From Nocardia yamanashiensis NBRC 100130 (GTDB taxonomy: Bacteria > Actinomycetota > Actinomycetes > Mycobacteriales > Mycobacteriaceae), in NCBI RefSeq assembly GCF_001613325.1, contig NZ_BDCD01000006.1:95782-159781 (forward strand): DNA of 64,000 nucleotides. Reading direction: 5' to 3'. The position numbers and the translations under genes were made by a program. Positions 61,941-64,000 of this stretch are shown piece after piece (positions within the stretch are counted from its first letter, which is position 1; each line of letters begins with the position of its first letter). The notes under the pieces were generated by a model that did no database searches, was not told the DNA's origin, and saw only the letters and a list, made by a program, of their open reading frames with translations.

Positions 61941-64000
61941 TTGAGAAGCAAGCCCAGGCCGCCGCGTCGCTGCCGAGTCGCGCCACTGGCGATCGCCGGA
62001 TTCTCCGTGCTCGCCCTGACCGTGTCGGGCACCACGTCCGCCCACGGCGCGCCGGTGTTCGGTCCGGTGCCGGACGCGCCCGCGAATTTCGGCCTGCCCG
62101 CCGGCTACCAGCCCACGCCCGCCAAATACGGGGTGGAATATCAGCTGGGACAGGTGGTTTCGCTCTCCGACGGCACCCAGTTGCAGACCGAGGTGCGGTA
62201 TCCGACCGATCCGGCGACGGGGCAGCGGGCGGCCGGGGAATTCCCGGTGGTCGTCAACTTCACCACCTACGGCGCGGTCACCAGCGCGCTCACCGCCGCG
62301 ATCACCAGCGTCATCGACGAACTGCACATTCAGCTGCCGGATCAGCTGAAGGACGCCCGCCGCATCATCAATCAGGCCACCTCCATGCAGGACGTGCTGG
62401 TGCGGCACGGCTATATCGAGGTGACCGCGGACGTGCGCGGCACCGGCGGTTCCACCGGGGCGTGGAGCCCGGCGTCCAAGCAGGACGGCAAAGACGGTGC
62501 GGAGCTGGTGGATTGGGCGGCCAAGCTGCCCGGATCCAATGGCAAGGTCGGCATGTACGGGTATTCGTTCCCGGGTCTGTCGGCCATGCGCACCGCCGAA
62601 ACCGTGGGCCCCGGTTCGCCGTTGAAGGCGATCGTGCCGTACGCGGTGCCCAACAACATCTTCGACGAGGTGCTCAATCAGGACGGCATGATGAGCCCGC
62701 TGCTGCTCACCGTCATCTCGCTCATGGTGCCGTACATGAGCCTGATCGGGCCGTTCCTGAGCGCGACGGTGACGCCGCAGCTGTTCCTGAAGTCGCTCGG
62801 TGATCACCTGGCGGCGCTGGTGGGTCAGGACAGCACGGTGAAACTGCTGATCGACGCCTACACCGGTGGCCGCACCGCCTACGACAACGAGTTCTGGCAG
62901 GATCGCCGGTTCGAGACCGGGCTGCGAAATCTGGTCGACAACGGCATCGCCATGTATCAGGTCGACGGGTGGTGGGATCTGTATCAGGAAGGCGCGGTGC
63001 GCAATTACGCGCAGTTGCAGAACCTGGCCGCCGGGCGCGACCAGTTCGGGCCGATGGCCGCCGATCAGAAAGCCGACGGCCGCTACCAATTGCTCATGGG
63101 CCCTTGGTATCACGTCGGCCTGGGCGTGGGCCCGGGGTCGCGGATGGACACCGATCAGATCACCCTGGCCTGGTTCGACCGGTGGCTCAAGGACATCGAC
63201 AACGGCGTGGACAAGACCGACAAGCCGCTGCACGTGATCGATGCCGGCAATCACGCCGCCGATACCGCCCGCTACCCGTTCGAGCAGGCCGCCGTGCAGC
63301 AGCGCTGGTTCGACGGCGACCGCCTGACCGCGGCCCCGCCCGGCCCCGCGGACGCCTCGGATCACCTGGCGTACACCGGAATCGACAATATCTGCAATCG
63401 CGAGACGCTCGGCCAATACACGGCGGGCCTGCTGGACTTCGTGTTCCGGGTCTTCACCATCTCCAATCCGTGCACCGAATGGGTGCAGGGGCCGACCGCC
63501 GGGCTGAAGTACACCATGGATCCGGTGACCGAGCCGACCATGCTGGCCGGGCCGTCGAGCGTCTCGCTCTACACCTCCTCCACCGGCACCGATGCCGCCT
63601 TCCAGGTGTGGCTCGACGATGTGGCTCCCGACGGGACGGCCGTGAACATCACCGGCGGTGCGCAATTGGCGAGCCAGCGCACGCTGAACGAGCAGAAGAC
63701 CTGGCGCAGCGCCGACGGCACCATCTATGCGCCCGAGCACACGGTGCTGAAGGAGAACGAGCAGCTGCTCGTTCCCGGTGACGTGGTGAAGCTGGACATC
63801 AAGCTGCGGCCCACCTTCTACCGGCTGGAGCCGGGCCACGCGCTGCGGCTGCGCATCACCAGCGGCACGTTCCCCTCGACCATTCCCAATCCCGCGGATC
63901 TGGGCCGCCTGCTGGGCACTTCGCAGCAGATCCAGCGGAATGCGGTGTACCCGTCCAGTCTGGTGGTCCCACTGGCCCCGGCGGGCGAGTTCACCCACTG
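61941..64000 (+). CDS. Secreted CocE/NonD-family hydrolase (X-prolyl dipeptidyl peptidase type), 3'-truncated by the window
   Basis: More than 686 residues, open at the window end. It starts with TTG 61941 (AGAGG upstream) and a Sec signal peptide (RRCRVAPLAIAGFSVLALTVSG..SAHGAP). The alpha/beta core has VVVNFTTYGAV, EVTADVRGTGGSTG and the nucleophile elbow GMYGYSFPGLSAM. The Asp in DGWWDLYQEGAV and the His in LLMGPWYHVG complete the triad. The C-terminal jelly-roll begins near 520 and runs off the end. Secreted; substrate may be a peptide or ester. It was seen only as an open frame without ATG, so the start is less certain. Confidence 0.88.
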   Translation, partial: MRSKPRPPRRCRVAPLAIAGFSVLALTVSGTTSAHGAPVFGPVPDAPANFGLPAGYQPTPAKYGVEYQLGQVVSLSDGTQLQTEVRYPTDPATGQRAAGEFPVVVNFTTYGAVTSALTAAITSVIDELHIQLPDQLKDARRIINQATSMQDVLVRHGYIEVTADVRGTGGSTGAWSPASKQDGKDGAELVDWAAKLPGSNGKVGMYGYSFPGLSAMRTAETVGPGSPLKAIVPYAVPNNIFDEVLNQDGMMSPLLLTVISLMVPYMSLIGPFLSATVTPQLFLKSLGDHLAALVGQDSTVKLLIDAYTGGRTAYDNEFWQDRRFETGLRNLVDNGIAMYQVDGWWDLYQEGAVRNYAQLQNLAAGRDQFGPMAADQKADGRYQLLMGPWYHVGLGVGPGSRMDTDQITLAWFDRWLKDIDNGVDKTDKPLHVIDAGNHAADTARYPFEQAAVQQRWFDGDRLTAAPPGPADASDHLAYTGIDNICNRETLGQYTAGLLDFVFRVFTISNPCTEWVQGPTAGLKYTMDPVTEPTMLAGPSSVSLYTSSTGTDAAFQVWLDDVAPDGTAVNITGGAQLASQRTLNEQKTWRSADGTIYAPEHTVLKENEQLLVPGDVVKLDIKLRPTFYRLEPGHALRLRITSGTFPSTIPNPADLGRLLGTSQQIQRNAVYPSSLVVPLAPAGEFTH

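Noticed and set aside
61656..63998. A 780-codon frame antisense to the CocE-type gene
   Set aside because: High-GC antisense shadow: Gly/Arg/Val-rich with no domain, while the plus strand has a signal peptide and a full catalytic triad.

Overview
The window is high-GC actinobacterial chromosome from the Mycobacteriales, most likely Nocardia or a close relative. It carries a complete Pup-proteasome cluster (dop, pup, prcB, prcA, pafA, pafB, pafC) next to tatA, tatC, helY, a 5'-3' exonuclease gene and a pepE-type peptidase gene, in the order known from mycobacteria. It also has the mycobacterial cobL / SDR / F420-type reductase trio, F420-type flavoproteins, several TetR regulators, GTG starts, ATGA/GTGA overlaps and many apparently leaderless genes. 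I see no rRNA, tRNA, CRISPR array, insertion sequence or replication origin.

Layout. 0-7 kb: an alpha/beta hydrolase divergent from its probable TetR repressor with two tandem operators, unknown small genes, a deleted beta-lactamase-family pseudogene, an Rpn-type nuclease and small secreted or membrane proteins. 7-12 kb: a GlxA-type AraC regulator, two tandem HD-domain proteins resembling cyanamide hydratases, a fused SRPBCC-epimerase and a zinc alcohol dehydrogenase. One inverted-repeat site occurs both at the regulator and before the epimerase gene. 12-16 kb: a glycosyltransferase/glycogen-debranching pair. 16-21 kb: cobL, a DprE2/Rv2073c-like SDR and a biliverdin-reductase-like gene, then a response regulator convergent with a histidine kinase that has an internal duplication. 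21-22.5 kb: an epoxide-hydrolase-fold protein lacking its catalytic Asp and His, coupled to a glyoxalase-fold gene. 22.5-27.5 kb: an accessory block of unknown and degraded genes. 27.5-31 kb: a TetR regulon (epimerase, acetoacetate decarboxylase, DJ-1 family protein) marked by two copies of a 17-bp operator.

31-48 kb is the conserved core. On the minus strand transcription runs dop, pup-prcB-prcA, a lipoprotein with an I36-like domain, pafA, pafB-pafC, a panE-type reductase, tatA, tatC, helY and a DUF4333 protein. Pup is deamidated by Dop, ligated to substrates by PafA, and pupylated proteins go to the PrcBA proteasome. PafB and PafC are DNA-damage transcription factors. Strong hairpins cut the region into separate transcription units. 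The lipoprotein and the panE-type gene are insertions relative to the mycobacterial order.

48-64 kb holds a DUF418 membrane protein, a TetR/AurF-type diiron oxygenase pair with a DUF4873 gene, a TetR/F420-type reductase pair with duplicated operators, an ArsC-like protein, two large paralogous helical-repeat proteins flanking a SnoaL-fold protein, a GlnA1-type glutamine synthetase, a FadD-type acyl-CoA synthetase followed by a PucR-type regulator, and a secreted CocE/X-prolyl-peptidase-type hydrolase cut by the window end.
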